Part shown: positions 1-11,955 of the stretch, piece by piece
Layout: every line of letters begins with the position of its first letter
Position numbering within the stretch: the first letter of the stretch is position 1
DNA from: Corinectria fuckeliana
Taxonomy: Eukaryota > Ascomycota > Sordariomycetes > Hypocreales > Nectriaceae
Assembly (NCBI GenBank): GCA_019137255.1
Contig: WPDH01000141.1
Location: 1-64,000, forward strand
Length of the DNA stretch: 64,000 bases
Direction of reading: 5' to 3'
The notes under the pieces: model-generated
What the model was told of the DNA's origin: nothing
Database searches by the model: none
Seen by the model: only the letters and a program-made list of their open reading frames with translations
Position numbers and translations under genes: made by a program

Positions 1-1140
1 TTAGGTTAAATCTCCTCTAAATAAGGCTTAGTCTAATAAACCTTTATAGTTATAATTATATCTTAGTTATAAAGTTTATTTATATCTATTAGTTTAGTTA
101 ATAATATAACTAGTAACTAGTAGAGTTTAGCTATATAGTAGCTTTATAATAGTTTTATAGTATATATCTTAATACTATTTGCTTATTAGATATCTACTAT
201 AAGGTTCTTAAGTAAGCCTTTTATATAGCTAGTTAAAACTCTCTTAGTAACTATTATAAACTATTTTAAGACCTAATATATACTTATACTAAAGATAGTA
301 AGAATCTAAGTATTATCCTTTAGGAGATTTATAATTAGTCTATAAAAGAGAACTATAATATTCCTACTAAGAAGGTAATATAAGGCTACTATAAGTAAGA
401 GATAACCCTTTAAGAGGGTATAGTTAATAATTATTATAATATCTAATAGTATATAAAATATAATATTAGGAGTTATACTAGGCGACCTAATAATAATCTC
501 TCTACTAAGGTAAGAGGGGATTACTTTTAATATTAGTACTATTAAGAATAAAAGTATCCTCTTATTATAAGTAACTTAAGCCTAGGTTAAGATCTTAATA
601 GGTAATTTCTAAAGGGCAGCTAATACTACTTTTTTAATAGTAGTTATAATTATTTCTATAAGAGATAGTAAGATTAGGATCTTACTACTTATATATTAAG
701 TATAGCTTATAGTAGTATTAGCTAGGATTATTACTATTTCTTAGACTAAGAGAAAAGCAGCTCTTAGGATAATTACTTTAAGTTTATTTTTAGTCTTAAT
801 AATAAGATCTTTAAATTAATTGTAGGTTATTTTTATACTAGGCTTAGCCTATAGTAAGAGCGGGTTTTATAGTGAAAATTTTTCCTTAGGGGGAGAAGAG
901 AGATAGTTTATAACCTTAATATCCTCTATTTCGCCTAGCCTATATATTATATGTAATATAGTGATAATATAAGAGTAGAAAGAAGGTAAAAAAGGTCTAT
1001 AAAGAAAGTTAGTTAAGTTAAAATAGATTTTAAGAGTGTGATTAAGATATAGTAGAGGTAACTATTAAATGTTTATAAAAGGTTAGGATAATTAACACTA
1101 AGAAATTAGCTAGCTAGCACTATCAGATAGTTATAAATAG
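1..1140. repeat. TA-rich RIP-like island (degraded repeat)
   Basis: The first 1.1 kb is extremely rich in A, T and especially the TpA dinucleotide, with very few CpG sites and no open reading frame of useful length on either strand. In filamentous ascomycetes this composition is the usual footprint of repeat-induced point mutation, which turns CpA into TpA in duplicated DNA, so a mutated transposon is the likely origin. I cannot recognise the element family. Composition changes abruptly to ordinary genomic sequence between about 1140 and 1200. Confidence 0.75.
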
Positions 1141-1154
1141 TCTTATTAGTCAGT

Positions 1155-1183
1155 TAGACTGACTGCCCCTAGCAGCCAGTCTA
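1155..1183. repeat. Imperfect 12-bp inverted repeat at island edge
   Basis: The arm 1155-1166 (TAGACTGACTGC) pairs with 1172-1183 (GCAGCCAGTCTA) at 11 of 12 positions around a 5-nt loop. It sits exactly where the TA-rich island ends. A second short palindrome (AGTGGT, three bases, ACCACT) follows near 1195-1210. These could be remnants of an element terminus or simply a hairpin; the sequence alone does not decide. Confidence 0.5.
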
Positions 1184-1778
1184 AGAGGGTGTGTTAGTGG
1201 TAGGACCACTAGTCAGGCCTGCTATCGGGCACCGTCCACATTTCTGCCTTAGATGCTAGGCATCTAGCGACAACGGCGATCCCCTTGGGGACTCACCGTT
1301 CCGCCCCCTTTTCCTAGCTTAGCACAGTTACACAATACACGCAGTCACATCAATAGATACTAATACTCCGTAGTGCATCCCGAATCCCGTCACCACCGAC
1401 GAACCCCACCAACAAAGACTCACTGTAAACTGTGAGAGCCCAATGCAAGACATCCATGTCAAAAAGAGTACTGCAGAACCTCTATCTCGATTCGCACATC
1501 TCGTCTCATTAACATTATTTGGCTGCTCATGTTTTCTTTCCTTCTCCTGGGACATATATGGTCCGTCCATGAAGCCGCATCTCTCCCCAGGCCCAACAGA
1601 AGCCAGTGTCCTCTGCTTTCTATCCATGTTGTACCCAATGCCGTAACGAATGAGTTTCTAGCCATGACCTCACCCGGTTGCCGATAACGCCGCAGTATAA
1701 AACCCCCTAGGTATATCTAATACATCATCGAAAAAACGTCTTCCACTGCTGCCGCCGCTTTGACTGCAGAAACAGCAC
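1184..1778. other. Intergenic, nothing recognised
   Basis: Ordinary-composition sequence between the RIP-like island and the 3' end of the first gene. I see no coding exon, tRNA or repeat here beyond one TACTCCGTA motif at 1364-1372. The part nearest 1778 is presumably 3' untranslated sequence. Confidence 0.5.
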
Positions 1779-2752
1779 TCAGCGCATCTCTTGACCCTCC
1801 GAGGTGGCCGTCACCTTGGGCTGATCCATACTGCCCAGCTCGGCGCCCTGGCCGCTGGGGGCCCTCTTGCGACCATGGATAGAGAAACGGGAGACGGCAG
1901 GCTGACCTGACGCATCCTTTTCTTGCGAATCCGAGAACTTGGAGAAGAAGCCTCGCTTCCGGGGCAGAGGTTGCTTGTCTTCGAGTCCGACATCCTCGAA
2001 TCCTTCCTCAACGGTAGCGGCCGGTCGCTCGAATGATCGATCAATCGCTGATCGAGGGAGGCGAGGGAAGCGAGCAGAGTCGAGACTCTGCCGGGTTGCA
2101 ATGTCGGAGGTGATGGGAGATCGCGCCGAAATGTCCTAGGGACCGCAGTCAGTACTGCCGATAACGGAGACGGCCGAGTGCAGGGAAAGAAATAAAAATA
2201 CGCACAAATGATCGACGGTACGAGTCAAAGGACTCTCGGGAGATGGAGAAATGCTCAATGTCGCCGAGACTGTCTCGCGTGTCGGTCGAGTTGCGCGTGG
2301 CAAGGTACTTGCGGGGCCACTGGCCCTTGTCCTCGGTCGGTGAGGGCTGCGCAAGCCGTTAGAACCATCGAGTTGCTCGGTTACATCGGATTTCAGGTGA
2401 CTTACTGGGAGATAGACGCCGCTATCGTTGACGACTATTGCGTATGTCAACTGACTGGTCTGGTGGGTGGAAGCCGGATGCAATGCATCGCACCCCCGAG
2501 CGAGCGGGAGGGGGGTGGTCGCGTGGTGCCCGGTAAGGATGGGAGTAGTAGGTCACTTTACATACCACTCATTTTGTATTCGCCGGTGTCATTGTTTCTG
2601 GTGCGGATGCTGAGAACGGATGAGGCCTTGGAGCCGACCGTGTCGACGCGCTCGAAGCCGGGGACATGGGCGTTCTCTTGGTCGGGGCGAATGTTCTCGT
2701 CTTGGACGACGACACTGCCAGGGCGACGAACGAAGGGGTTGCGGATGGGCAT
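1779..2752 (-). CDS. Conserved fungal protein of unknown function (4 exons)
   Basis: The function is not known to me; the N-terminus (MPIRNPF followed by a charged stretch) looks like a conserved Pezizomycotina family with no named domain. Four exons join in frame: 2752-2566, 2434-2406, 2346-2206 and 2135-1779, giving 237 residues. Donors are GTATGT, GTAAGT and GTGCGT, with TAG or CAG acceptors. The protein is hydrophilic, rich in Ser, Arg and Pro, with many candidate phosphorylation sites and no signal peptide or membrane span, so it is probably a largely disordered intracellular protein. The ATG at 2752 is the only plausible start; the in-frame codon further upstream is TTG. The second exon is only 29 nt. 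The exon structure is well supported because all joins keep frame and the text stays coherent across them. Confidence 0.75.
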
Positions 2753-5558
2753 GATTGAGAGGCGTAAGACCAAGTGTCGCTAGTTTTATTTAAACGTGGA
2801 TGCGATGATTGATGGATGGCTAGATGGGGAAAAAGGTAGCGGATAGACGGATTGATGAAGTTTGTGGAAGTGGTTCGTTTTGTCAAAGGGAGACGGGCGG
2901 ACGGGGAGACGGGAAGCCGGAATACTCGGTATGGCGGGAGCGAGGAGCGAGGAGCGTGGGGAAACGGCGGATGTACGGGCGAAGCAAGAGCGATGGAGAA
3001 GACGAGGGCGGAGAGGTAGCCGGTGTAATAAGTAAAACAAAGTTGGGTATGAAGCAAAGGTAGAGGATCAAATAAGGCACTAGGTAGCGCAGCCTAGGCA
3101 GATGGTTGCTGGTTGATTGGGGGCCGGGGTTTGATTGAGTCGAGAGCCGAAATTTACGGATCGAGGGACTGGGATCGGGGGAGTCGACGGTTTAATGCAC
3201 AGTCCGAAGTACATGAGACGGCGGCCGGCGGATGGCAGTGGATCGATAGTGAAGTGGCACGGTCGAGCAAGATCAAGAAGGGTATTTGCTTCCGTTTCCG
3301 TGGGTCGAGTCGGTGCCTCGGTGCCGTGGCTGTGGCCGTGGCCGTGGTAGTGGCAGTGAGTGAGACTTATGGTTTATGGTGGAGTAATCCTAGAGGGACA
3401 AGGAAGCGAGAACGATGACCGATGGGAGAGATACTAGGGACTATCCATCTAGTAGTTATGGAGATGCGAATGGTACTTGGATAAAACAGCATTGGCGGAA
3501 GCGGCAGCAACTGCGGCGGCGCTGGCAGTAGCACAGCCATTTACAGCTCAATTTATGTATGTGTGTGGGTAGACTCGTTGGAGAGACGTCAGCAGGCCCA
3601 AAAGGCTAGGTTCCCCGGGCAGTGAGAGAGTCGGACGTCAAGATTCCATCCAGGGCCGCCAACCAAGAAGGTGCTGGCGTCGGCGTTGGCGTTGGCGTGG
3701 TCATTGGAACATCTTAGGGAAGAGGGGCGAACTTCCAAGGTCGGGCGGGATGAGCGAATGCGGATGTGGACGTGCGACGGATTCGATTTGGCACTTGTCG
3801 TCATCGGAATCCGCGTGAGCACCTCTCAACCAGGCAAGATCAAGAATCGTCTTGTTTTTTCAATACTTATCCGTCGACACACGTACCTACATTCTCACCA
3901 CAACCTAACCAAACAACCAAGTCGCACCACGGCGATCGGCGTTGATTGTCCCGACAGATTGATTCACTGCGGAATCACACGCTTTCGGGTGATGGCCCCG
4001 CCCTTTGCCCAACTTCGCCCCATTCACCCTTCTCGGCGCTCGGAAGGCGGGGGTCGATCGGCACCGATGCGCCTTGCCAACAGAGCTCCCCGGGGCCCTT
4101 CAGGTACTTAGGATCGATCTTCTCACACAGCCACTCACAAGCCTTGGCATGATCATCCATCTTGATGCCGCAACGAGTGGTGATTCCTGCTGATCACAGA
4201 ATATCCAAGGTGAGAAGTGGTGAACGGGTTGACTGTACTTTCTGGAGTACTTGTACTTTTGTCGCGCTCCGACCCATCCGAGTCAGTGGACCCGCCATGG
4301 ACCCGCCCCCGGTCTCTCTCGGGGCGTTGCCACGGTCCGGTCAACGACATCAACAGATATGACTTCGGTAGTTACTAGGTATGCAACTTGGCATAGACCG
4401 AGTTTACAAGCTAAAGCCTCTAGATATAATTTTTTCCATCTCCATTTCCGATTGCTTGGTGCTCAAAATTCGGAAGTAGGGGCCCGGCCTAGCTTACTAG
4501 AAGCTCATGCACACACCCGTCGGCTGCTCCCTTTTTTTTGATAGGAGACAGATTGTGTCACTCACGGAATCAGAGGCCTCATCTTGTCCTACCTACGGTG
4601 GACACGAAATTCTCCTGCATTCTCCCCGATACTGCTTTTCGCCTTCACCCTTAACTGCGGACGTCTACTGTCGCCGTTGTGTGTCGCTGTCGTGTGCTGT
4701 TTGTACTTGTGCTGCGTGTTTGTTTGCCCTGGACTTGGATTCACTGACGCGGAGCTGCCTGTCTCTTCTTTTTCGCCATTTCTTGATTCCCAGAGATGAA
4801 TCTTTGCAACCTCTCTCTGCCTCGATCTTCATTTGTGTAACGGAAAGGATGGGCCAGCCTGTTCTAGCTGACAAGAAGACTGCAGTAGTTTCTCCATCCG
4901 ATCGGCCTGACCTTGCCCGAGCAAAGAAAGGCTTTTGGGGCGCGAGATGACCCTGGCCTGGTTCTCTAATGGATTTGAACTAGATCTATGTGGTAATGCC
5001 AGATTCCGCCATCTGCAGGTTTGCGCACCAGGCTCGTATTAAGCAATCTATTGCTTCCTGGGGCTTGAGAGCCAAGCCAAGGAGGCGCTCCTGGCTCCTG
5101 TCGGCGACATCCCTTTGATCTCGTCTTGTTTTCTTCACCTGAACCGCCGCCTTCTTTCAGCTTCCAACAAACCGATTCTTTTCTCTGAGGGGCATCTTGG
5201 AGAGACAAACCAAACCGCGTCCCTCGCAACGAGACTCGACGCTGTGTCGACAAGTCACCAAGGTCGCTCCTGCCGCCTACCTCTGTCACATAACTCCTCC
5301 TAACGCTCCTGCATTCCCAAGCGACACTTGCCTGAATCTTAACACCCATGGCCTCGCCCTTAATTGCCACGTGAGCGCCTCGAGGCCACGTCCAACGTCT
5401 CCATCTCTTTCGCTCGCACCTCAACCAACCTCTCTCGCTCGATTTTTGGAACGCAAGCCCCGGTTTTGGACTCAAGCAACTTGTACCTGCGCTGCCAGGG
5501 AATCTCTTTAGAACCCCTTCGAGCTCGCGGCTGCATCACTAATGAACAACAATCCGCC
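2753..5558. other. 2.8-kb intergenic region between divergent genes
   Basis: This region contains the promoters of the two flanking, divergently transcribed genes. Reading frames present are short, of low coding quality and mutually overlapping. Low-complexity GTGGCC/GTGGCT-type repeats occur near 3311-3357. A 33-codon ATG frame at 4850-4951, upstream of the membrane-protein gene, could be a leader ORF but has no other support. No RNA gene recognised. Confidence 0.45.
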
Positions 5559-6596
5559 ATGAGTACCTTCTTTATCGGATGGGAGTTGTGGCAGGAAATG
5601 ACCTTTGTAAGTAGATCGGCCAATTCCCCGGATCGTGTTGTAGATGTCTATCGACCGTACGGGTGGCTAACCAACAATGTTCTCTGCTAGGTCCTCGCTT
5701 GCTGCATTGTTCTCGTCTTCGTTGTTGGCTTCCTCCGCCTTTGGCGGACCAATCGAGCCATGCGTCGCCTGGAGATCATCGACGAGGAGAAGCGCGCCCG
5801 ACTCTCCACCATGTCCCACTGCGGAATCGATTCTCTACGCCCCCCTGAGATTCCATTTGGCGTTCGTGCTATTGAGAACGGCGTGAACGTGGACGGCATT
5901 TGGACCCCCCGGCCTAACTCGCCCGACCTCAGGCAGACGGCACCGCCAGCAACCCTGGTTGGACATCAGATCAATAACCCCAAGGGAAAGAGGAATATGA
6001 CCGGGGCTGCAACAGCAAAGTCCTCGACCGCATCTCTCGCTTCGGAAAGCCCTCATCGCCATCACACCTTGCCGCTTGATCTTTCGTGCAGAGCACCGAC
6101 AACGAAGAGTTTGGACGTACCACTCCGTCCCGAAATTTACCATACAAATCCTTTGGGACCAAATACAACCCTATCAAAGCCCGAGATCCATCAATACACC
6201 CCCAAGGGACCTCGGGTCAACAGGCACAAGAGCGATGCTTCCGCGGTATCTAGCCTTCGCAATCCATTCGTCACGCCTGCCCAGACCCCAACGCTTTGCT
6301 CCTTTCGATCATCCGTTGCCGGCTCGGAGTTGGATGCATCAATTTCCGAGCTGGTGCTCCACAGTCCAACTGATGTTCAGCATGTGGGGAGAGTAAGCCG
6401 TGGGAATGTAGTGGTCCCGACTGGATTCAGACGGGAGATATCGACCAAAGCTGCCTTGGAGATAGATCTCGAAGGTCAAAAACAGCCTAATGTGTTTAAC
6501 ACTCCGAGCAGGGTTACGCCGGCCTATCGCATGTTATGGAATAGACAAGCCTCCGAGAGTTTGCGGCTACACTCAGAATCATCAAGTAGCAACTGA
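5559..6596 (+). CDS. Single-pass membrane protein, function unknown
   Basis: Two exons, 5559-5606 and 5691-6596, give 317 residues. The ATG at 5559 has a good fungal context (CCGCC before it). The first exon encodes 16 residues; splicing places them directly before a hydrophobic segment at about residues 17-31 (VLACCIVLVFVVGFL), followed by basic residues (RLWRTNRAMRR), so a type III or signal-anchored topology with a cytosolic C-terminus is likely. The rest is polar, Pro- and Ser-rich and probably disordered. It resembles conserved single-span proteins of filamentous ascomycetes, but I know no function or named domain. The splice is well supported because without it the membrane segment lacks a start codon. 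Confidence 0.7.
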
Positions 6597-7750
6597 ATAT
6601 GGACTCGAGATCTAACTGCACTGCACTTCAATGATGCTCCAAGCCTATCCACAAGACCATTTAATTGGTGACTGGGTAATTACGAAGAGAAGCCTATTTG
6701 ACAAGGCTGGCGACTATGGTACGGTGGTCCCTCTAGAATAGAGTGCTCATCTTCGATCAATTTCGAGATTGTTAAATTGGCCACGCACAAGCGTGATGTT
6801 TTCTTGAATGCTTACTCTACCGCAAAATAAACAACGGCTGTTTCTCAGCTCCCAGAGATTGAGGCCTGACTCATGGTCGGTAAAGGGGATTTCGGCTTTA
6901 TGGGAAATAACCCCAGCGTCCAGGTGCTTGATGAGACTACGCACGCTGGTATCGACCCAGGGTTACGGGTGAACTCCAGGCACCTGCAACGTCAGTACGT
7001 GGTGGTATTCTAGCAGATGTGGGTAAAAGACTTGCACTATAAGACCTTCAAGTTGACTGAATCGGTATAGGAATGGGACTAGGGGATGCTCTCATTATCT
7101 TCGCATTGATCTGTTGGGGTTTAGACTCAATGGACGGCCAGAAGAGAGCAAAAGAAAGCTAAGATCTCGAACTATATTCTAACAACAGTTGTGCGAGTAG
7201 CAATTATCCTCCTTGTTGCTCCCACTAACGACAAGAGGTGATTGGACAGACTTGAGTTCTGCTTGAATCCATCGTTAATCAGCCCTGAGTCCCAAAATGC
7301 ATCGCACCTTGGGAGCACACTATGGCACCATTCTTCTACAATTGATTGTCAAACGAGCTTCATACCAAGAGTTAATACCGAACAGGAATATTCGCTCTAT
7401 TATTCGTACTTAGGATGGTCTTTGTACACTGAAGAAAAGTCGGATCGATCTTGTTTGAAGGATCTACCGCCCGGTTTAATTCCGTCGGCGCTTCGGCTCC
7501 GATCCGTCCCAACCAATCTACCATTTAGGACTCACCAAGGCCGTGGGATTGCGTTATTGTCACTTACCATAACTAACCCAGCATTGTTGTCCATCCCACC
7601 GTTCATTTGCGGGGTCTTCCTAGAGAAAAGAGGTATAAAAGGTACGAATTTGCCTCGTCCTGTTTCTATTGCTTCCTCACTCTTACACACTTCAAAAACT
7701 AACAGTTCAAAACCACCCAAGAAAGCTGTACAAATATCCCTGTAGTAAAA
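6597..7750. other. 1.15-kb intergenic, nothing recognised
   Basis: Between two genes on the plus strand. Slightly AT-richer than its surroundings, without a coherent coding exon. The last few hundred bases are the promoter of the methyltransferase gene. Confidence 0.45.
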
Positions 7751-8805
7751 ATGGCTCCCGCGCACGTTGTTCATGATGCCGCCTCCAAGGGCTTCCACAA
7801 TGCGCAGTCGTACGACGCGCACCGCCCTTCCTACGGAGACGCGGCTGTCAGTAGTCTCCTGCGGCACCTCGACCTCGAGGGCAAGCCCCATAGCCGGGTC
7901 GTGGATCTCGGGGCCGGCACGGGCAAGTTCACCGAGGTCCTCGCCGCGCGCCCCGAGGAGTTTGAGATTGTCGCTGTAGAGCCGCTGGACTCGATGCGAG
8001 AGACGCTGGCAGAGAAGCGGCTCAAGGGCGTGGAGACTCGCGCGGGGACGGCTTCCGATATCGAGGCGGCGGAGGCTGGCTGGGCGGATGGGCTTATTGT
8101 AGCTCAGGTGAGTTTGTCAATCTGCATTGCGACCCTAGGCCTGTTGCTGTATCTTCGTTCTCGGTCAGCCTAGGGTTGAAGAGTGTGTAGTGTGACTAAC
8201 GTTGTCCCAGGCATTTCACTGGTAGGTTGCGCGGAACCAACAAACTTCAGCATCTAACCATTCACAGGTTTGCCAAAGAAGAGTCCTTGAAGGAGATTCA
8301 TCGAGTGCTCAAGCCCGGTGCCAAGCTGGGCCTAATCTGGAACGTCGAAGACTGTGAATACGCCCTCTTTTCCTGGCCTTGCAGCATTAAAAAGGCATTT
8401 AGCTGACATGTCCTGGTAGACAATCGACCGCCAAGCTGGCCAGCAACAACCGACTGGGAGCGTCAGCTTGGGGAGCTCAATTTCTCGGGATACTCTGACG
8501 GCCAACCTCGTTTCTGGCACCTTGAATGGCGCAAAGTCTTCGACCGCCAGGCCGAGGCGGAAGACGCTCTGTTTTCTACACCCCTCGGTACCGAGCGGGT
8601 GTATTGGTCGGTGTGGCTGACGCCCGAGGGCTTGTGGGATCGGATCAACACGTTGAGCTGGAATGTGAATCGGGAAGGCGAGGCCAGACGGGAGTTTAGA
8701 GGGAAGTTTGACAAGATCCTCAACGATGGAGATGGGCAGCGGAACGACAAGGGTGAGATCGAAGTCCACGGGAGTACCTTCTTTGCTTGGACCGAACGAC
8801 TCTAG
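7751..8805 (+). CDS. Class I SAM-dependent methyltransferase
   Basis: A predicted S-adenosylmethionine-dependent methyltransferase with the Rossmann-type fold; the acceptor substrate cannot be told from sequence. Motif I (VVDLGAGTGKF) lies at residues 50-60, an acidic motif II residue follows in VEP near 76-78, and the post-motif segment AFHWF is typical of the methyltransferase 11/25 group that includes yeast Crg1 and trans-aconitate methyltransferases. Four exons, 7751-8107, 8211-8221, 8268-8353 and 8420-8805, give 279 residues. The second exon is an 11-nt microexon (GCATTTCACTG) that supplies Ala-Phe-His and part of Trp; omitting it shifts the frame. The third intron uses the donor GTGAAT. 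Likely cytosolic, as no targeting signal is visible. Confidence 0.85.
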
Positions 8806-8950
8806 ACACCGAGTCCTCTTAGTCTCGTGAGGAATCCAAGTAGGCGTGATGTTGCTGTGTCGGCTTCAATATCAAGACCTGCATAGGAATGATGGGTTCA
8901 AGTTGCGAAAATTTTTCGATGATTTATCATTATGCATCAATACCAAGCTA

Positions 8951-9394
8951 TCATGAATCCGCCGAGATGTACATAACTAGAAGGCTTCGTCAGCCAGAAC
9001 AGTCTTTCGAAGAGGACCGAGTGCACTTACCGTTGTTTCCTCTCACAAACGCATCGCCATAATCCCTGCGCTTCGTGCCGTTGACGTACTCGGCCGTCTT
9101 CTCCAGCGCAATGTTCATGTAGCCGTCCACAGACTGGAGCTCGCCTGGTGCCTTGTCAGCCTTGCGTCTCTGGGACACTTCCCCCTTCGCCGTCCCGCCC
9201 CCTTCAAAGAAGCCCCGAGGCATAGCGCGGCAGCCTCTAGGGCGGGAAGGATGGAAGAAGAAAAGAGAGCATCGCCACGCACCCTTGTAGACGACGCCCG
9301 AGTTGAGCTTGACGGTGACGGGGTTGCCGATGATGTCGCTCAGGAAGCTCGACGGGTCCTTGCCCTCGCCTTGCGAAATGCTCCCGTTCTCCAT
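8951..9394 (-). CDS. LSM6: U6 snRNA-associated Sm-like protein LSm6
   Basis: LSm6 is a subunit of both heptameric LSm rings: nuclear Lsm2-8, which binds the 3' oligo(U) of U6 snRNA for splicing, and cytoplasmic Lsm1-7, which promotes mRNA decapping and decay. Three exons, 9394-9283, 9144-9031 and 8976-8951, give 83 residues, close to the 86 of the yeast protein. The Sm1 motif reads IIGNPVTVKLNSGVVYKGEL with SVDGYMN following, and the Sm2 motif is FVRGNNVMYIS. The last exon encodes only eight residues and the stop codon, and is required to complete Sm2. It is transcribed away from the Rad60/Esc2-like gene across a 460-bp shared promoter. Confidence 0.95.
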
Positions 9395-9854
9395 GGTGGC
9401 GGCGGGCGTGTTTGATAGGAGGTGGTGCGGCGGGCAGGTGGTGTTGTGTTGGTTGGAGGAGTGTTTTTGTCGATGTCTGAATGAGCACCTAAGCTAAGCT
9501 ACCCTTGGATGAGATTTGATGCCTTGAAGTTGCGGGGAAGGCTCGCACTGTGAGGCTCTTTGTTCCCTGTGCAGTCCCCTAACGGACCGTGTTAGTGGCT
9601 TTATTAGTGCTGCTGACCACGTTGGAAATACCACTTTAAGGCGCGTAACCTCAACTAATTAATAGGTGCTCTCCACTCCCAACAAGGCCAGCGCGCCCAT
9701 CTCGACATCGTCCGTGTGCGACAACGACCTTAGTGACGCCTTCTCATCGCTCCTCTGCGCTCTGTACCAATTTGCATGTAGCCCGCATCGCTCGACACGT
9801 GATAGAACTGCTACAAACCCTCCTCAACCTCGACTAACAAGCACCCAACCAACA
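9395..9854. other. Divergent promoter between LSM6 and Rad60/Esc2-like gene
   Basis: A 460-bp intergenic space separating two start codons that face away from each other. No additional coding exon or recognised RNA is present. Core promoter elements are not obvious. Confidence 0.5.
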
Positions 9855-11386
9855 ATGGCGGACGACACGACGTCCTCGACGCCGAAGAAGAAGCTCCCCT
9901 TCAAGCCCACCGCCCTGCGCCGCAGTGCTGCCAAGCACGCGCCCGTGGCCGACACCAAGGACGGCGACGATGACGGCCTGAGCCTGTTCCGTCGGGCCAA
10001 GGAGATGGAGCCCATCGTCGCTGCAGACCGCGAAAGGCGCCTGAAGCGGGCGCGCAAGCACCGCGAGCTGGAGACGAGGACGGAAGACGAGAGGCGGCAC
10101 TCGTCGGTGGGGGAGAAGCGGCCCTTGGAGGACTATGACGAACCGACGTTCAGCGGGGAGATACCCTCTGATGGCCCTGAGCTGCAGGCAACGAACGTTG
10201 AGAGCTTCCGGACTACAGAGGAGCCCTCAACGCAGAAGGGAGACGACCGCGCTAGGTTTGTAGCCATGTCCTTTGTGGTGAGGACCGACTAATACGTCGT
10301 GCAAGTGAACTGGTCACCCCTCCGCCGTCCAAACGATCGAGACTCAGCTCCGGGTCTTCCAAGAAGCCAAGCGGTAGCATCGAAGCTGCCCAAGACGTCT
10401 CCGACGCCTCGCCATCGACCGGACGTTTCCGACCCCGCCGCGGCCCCGAAACCCCAATTCGACAGCCCCAAATCGAAAGGAGCTTCACGCTGAGCGGCGC
10501 CCCGGTCATCTCCCTCGACTCGGACTCGGACGACAACAGCGACACCAACCTCGAAGTCGTGCCCCTGGGCCGCGGCAGCTCCAGCTCCGACAACATCGAG
10601 GTCCTGGAGCAGGCCTCGCCGCAGCAGTCGCCGCCGCCGGCTGAGGATGACGAGTTCGCCGAATACGTGCGCAGGGCCGAGCAGCGAGCGAGGGAACAGG
10701 CCACGCTTCGGTCGGCGCAGGATGGTTCGCAGGCCAAGGAGACGACCAAGATCTTCGTCACGTCGACGATGCCGGACTCCCGTTCACTGCTCTTCAAGTT
10801 CGTCTTCGACAAGCCGCTTCGCCAAGTCCGAGACTCGTGGGTCGCATTTCAAGCCCAGAGAGGCCTTCGTATCCCCGCGGACCAGCAAGAGGACGTGGTC
10901 CTCACCTGGCGACGCCGGAAGATCTACAACTACTCAACGCTCCTCAGCCTGGGCATCCGGTCCCAGGCAGACGGGCGCCTCGTCGCAGAGACCCACACCT
11001 CCGACGGCCTTACCGACTCCCGCACCCAGGTGCACATGGAAGCCTGGACGCTCGAGTCCTTCCAGGAGATGGAGCGCGAGGAGGAGCTGCGCCGGCGGCG
11101 CGATGCTGGCGACCTGCCGGACGACGAGGCCGCTTCCCCGGAGCCCGAGGCGCCCGAGGCCAAGCTCAAGATCATCCTGAAGGCGCGGGACCTCGACGAC
11201 GTCAAGCTGACGGTGCGCCCCGAGACGACCGTCGAGACGCTGGTGACGGGGTTCCGCTCGCAGCGCAACGTGGCTGCCGGCCAGGAGGTTAGCCTGTGGT
11301 TTGACGGCGACAGACTCGAGGAGCATGTGACGATGGACGAGGCCGAGATAGACAACATGGATACCATCGAAGTGCACATTAAGTGA
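9855..11386 (+). CDS. Rad60/Esc2-type protein with SUMO-like domains
   Basis: Two exons, 9855-10255 and 10306-11386 with a 50-bp intron (donor GTTTGT), give 493 residues. The first half is disordered, basic and acidic by turns, with short Ile/Val-rich acidic stretches (VISLDSDSDD and IEVLEQ) that look like SUMO-interacting motifs. The second half carries two ubiquitin-fold regions, about residues 283-380 and 418-493; the last one (LKIILKARDLDDVKLTV to DTIEVHIK) matches the Rad60 SLD type. In yeasts, Rad60/Esc2 proteins work with Smc5/6 and the SUMO conjugating machinery in replication-fork repair and silencing, so a nuclear genome-stability role is inferred. No C-terminal Gly-Gly is present, so the domain is not processed like SUMO itself. 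Confidence 0.8.
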
Positions 11387-11955
11387 TTAGCGAGTAGGTC
11401 GAATTTTTACGAGCATGGGAAGGATGGATGCCTCACACAACTGGAGGAAGCGTTGAAGGATATGATACCCAGGAATACGATATGCACTTATTTGATTGCT
11501 CTACTTCTTTGCACCCAATGCCGCGCAGTGTCAACAAGACCTACTACGGAGGTGTTCTGATCACTAAACACGGGTACTGGGTAAAGTCGATTGGGCTTGA
11601 GGGAGTCACAACAAGGAGCATATTTGGGGATAGGAAAACTGGTTGGGTATGGAACAGATGAGGTGACGCCTCTATTTGATTAAGACCATAGCGGTGCATT
11701 CGCCAATGGCTTGATGCCGTGCACGCAGCGAGCCGGAGCCCTAAAAGTCTTTAAAATACTACATTGGAAATGCTGCTCACCAAGTCGCCCAAGGCAGCAG
11801 CAGCAGCAATAACAAAAGTCCCTTTTTATTTAGAAATTGACCGTACGCCACCAACGCCAACCGTAGTCCATCTAGCATTCGCTATAAGCCGTGTGCGGGA
11901 TTTGATCCCGCCCTTCCTTCCATTAATAGTCGTGAACCCAGAAAGAGATTCAGCA
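11387..11955. other. Convergent 3' region
   Basis: This is 570 bp between the converging ends of the Rad60/Esc2-like and sirtuin genes. A 77-codon frame at 11428-11661 exists but shows no family resemblance. Most of this is probably untranslated 3' sequence of both genes. Confidence 0.45.

Noticed and set aside
4850..4951. 33-codon ATG frame as a leader ORF or microprotein
   Set aside because: No conservation evidence, and many such frames occur by chance in this region.
4966..5475. A 169-codon minus-strand frame in the promoter of the membrane-protein gene
   Set aside because: Arg/Trp/Lys-rich text typical of an antisense shadow, with no conserved block.
10837..11379. Long overlapping frames on both strands within the Rad60/Esc2-like gene
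   Set aside because: Shadows of a GC-rich coding exon; the in-frame product has the SUMO-like domain.
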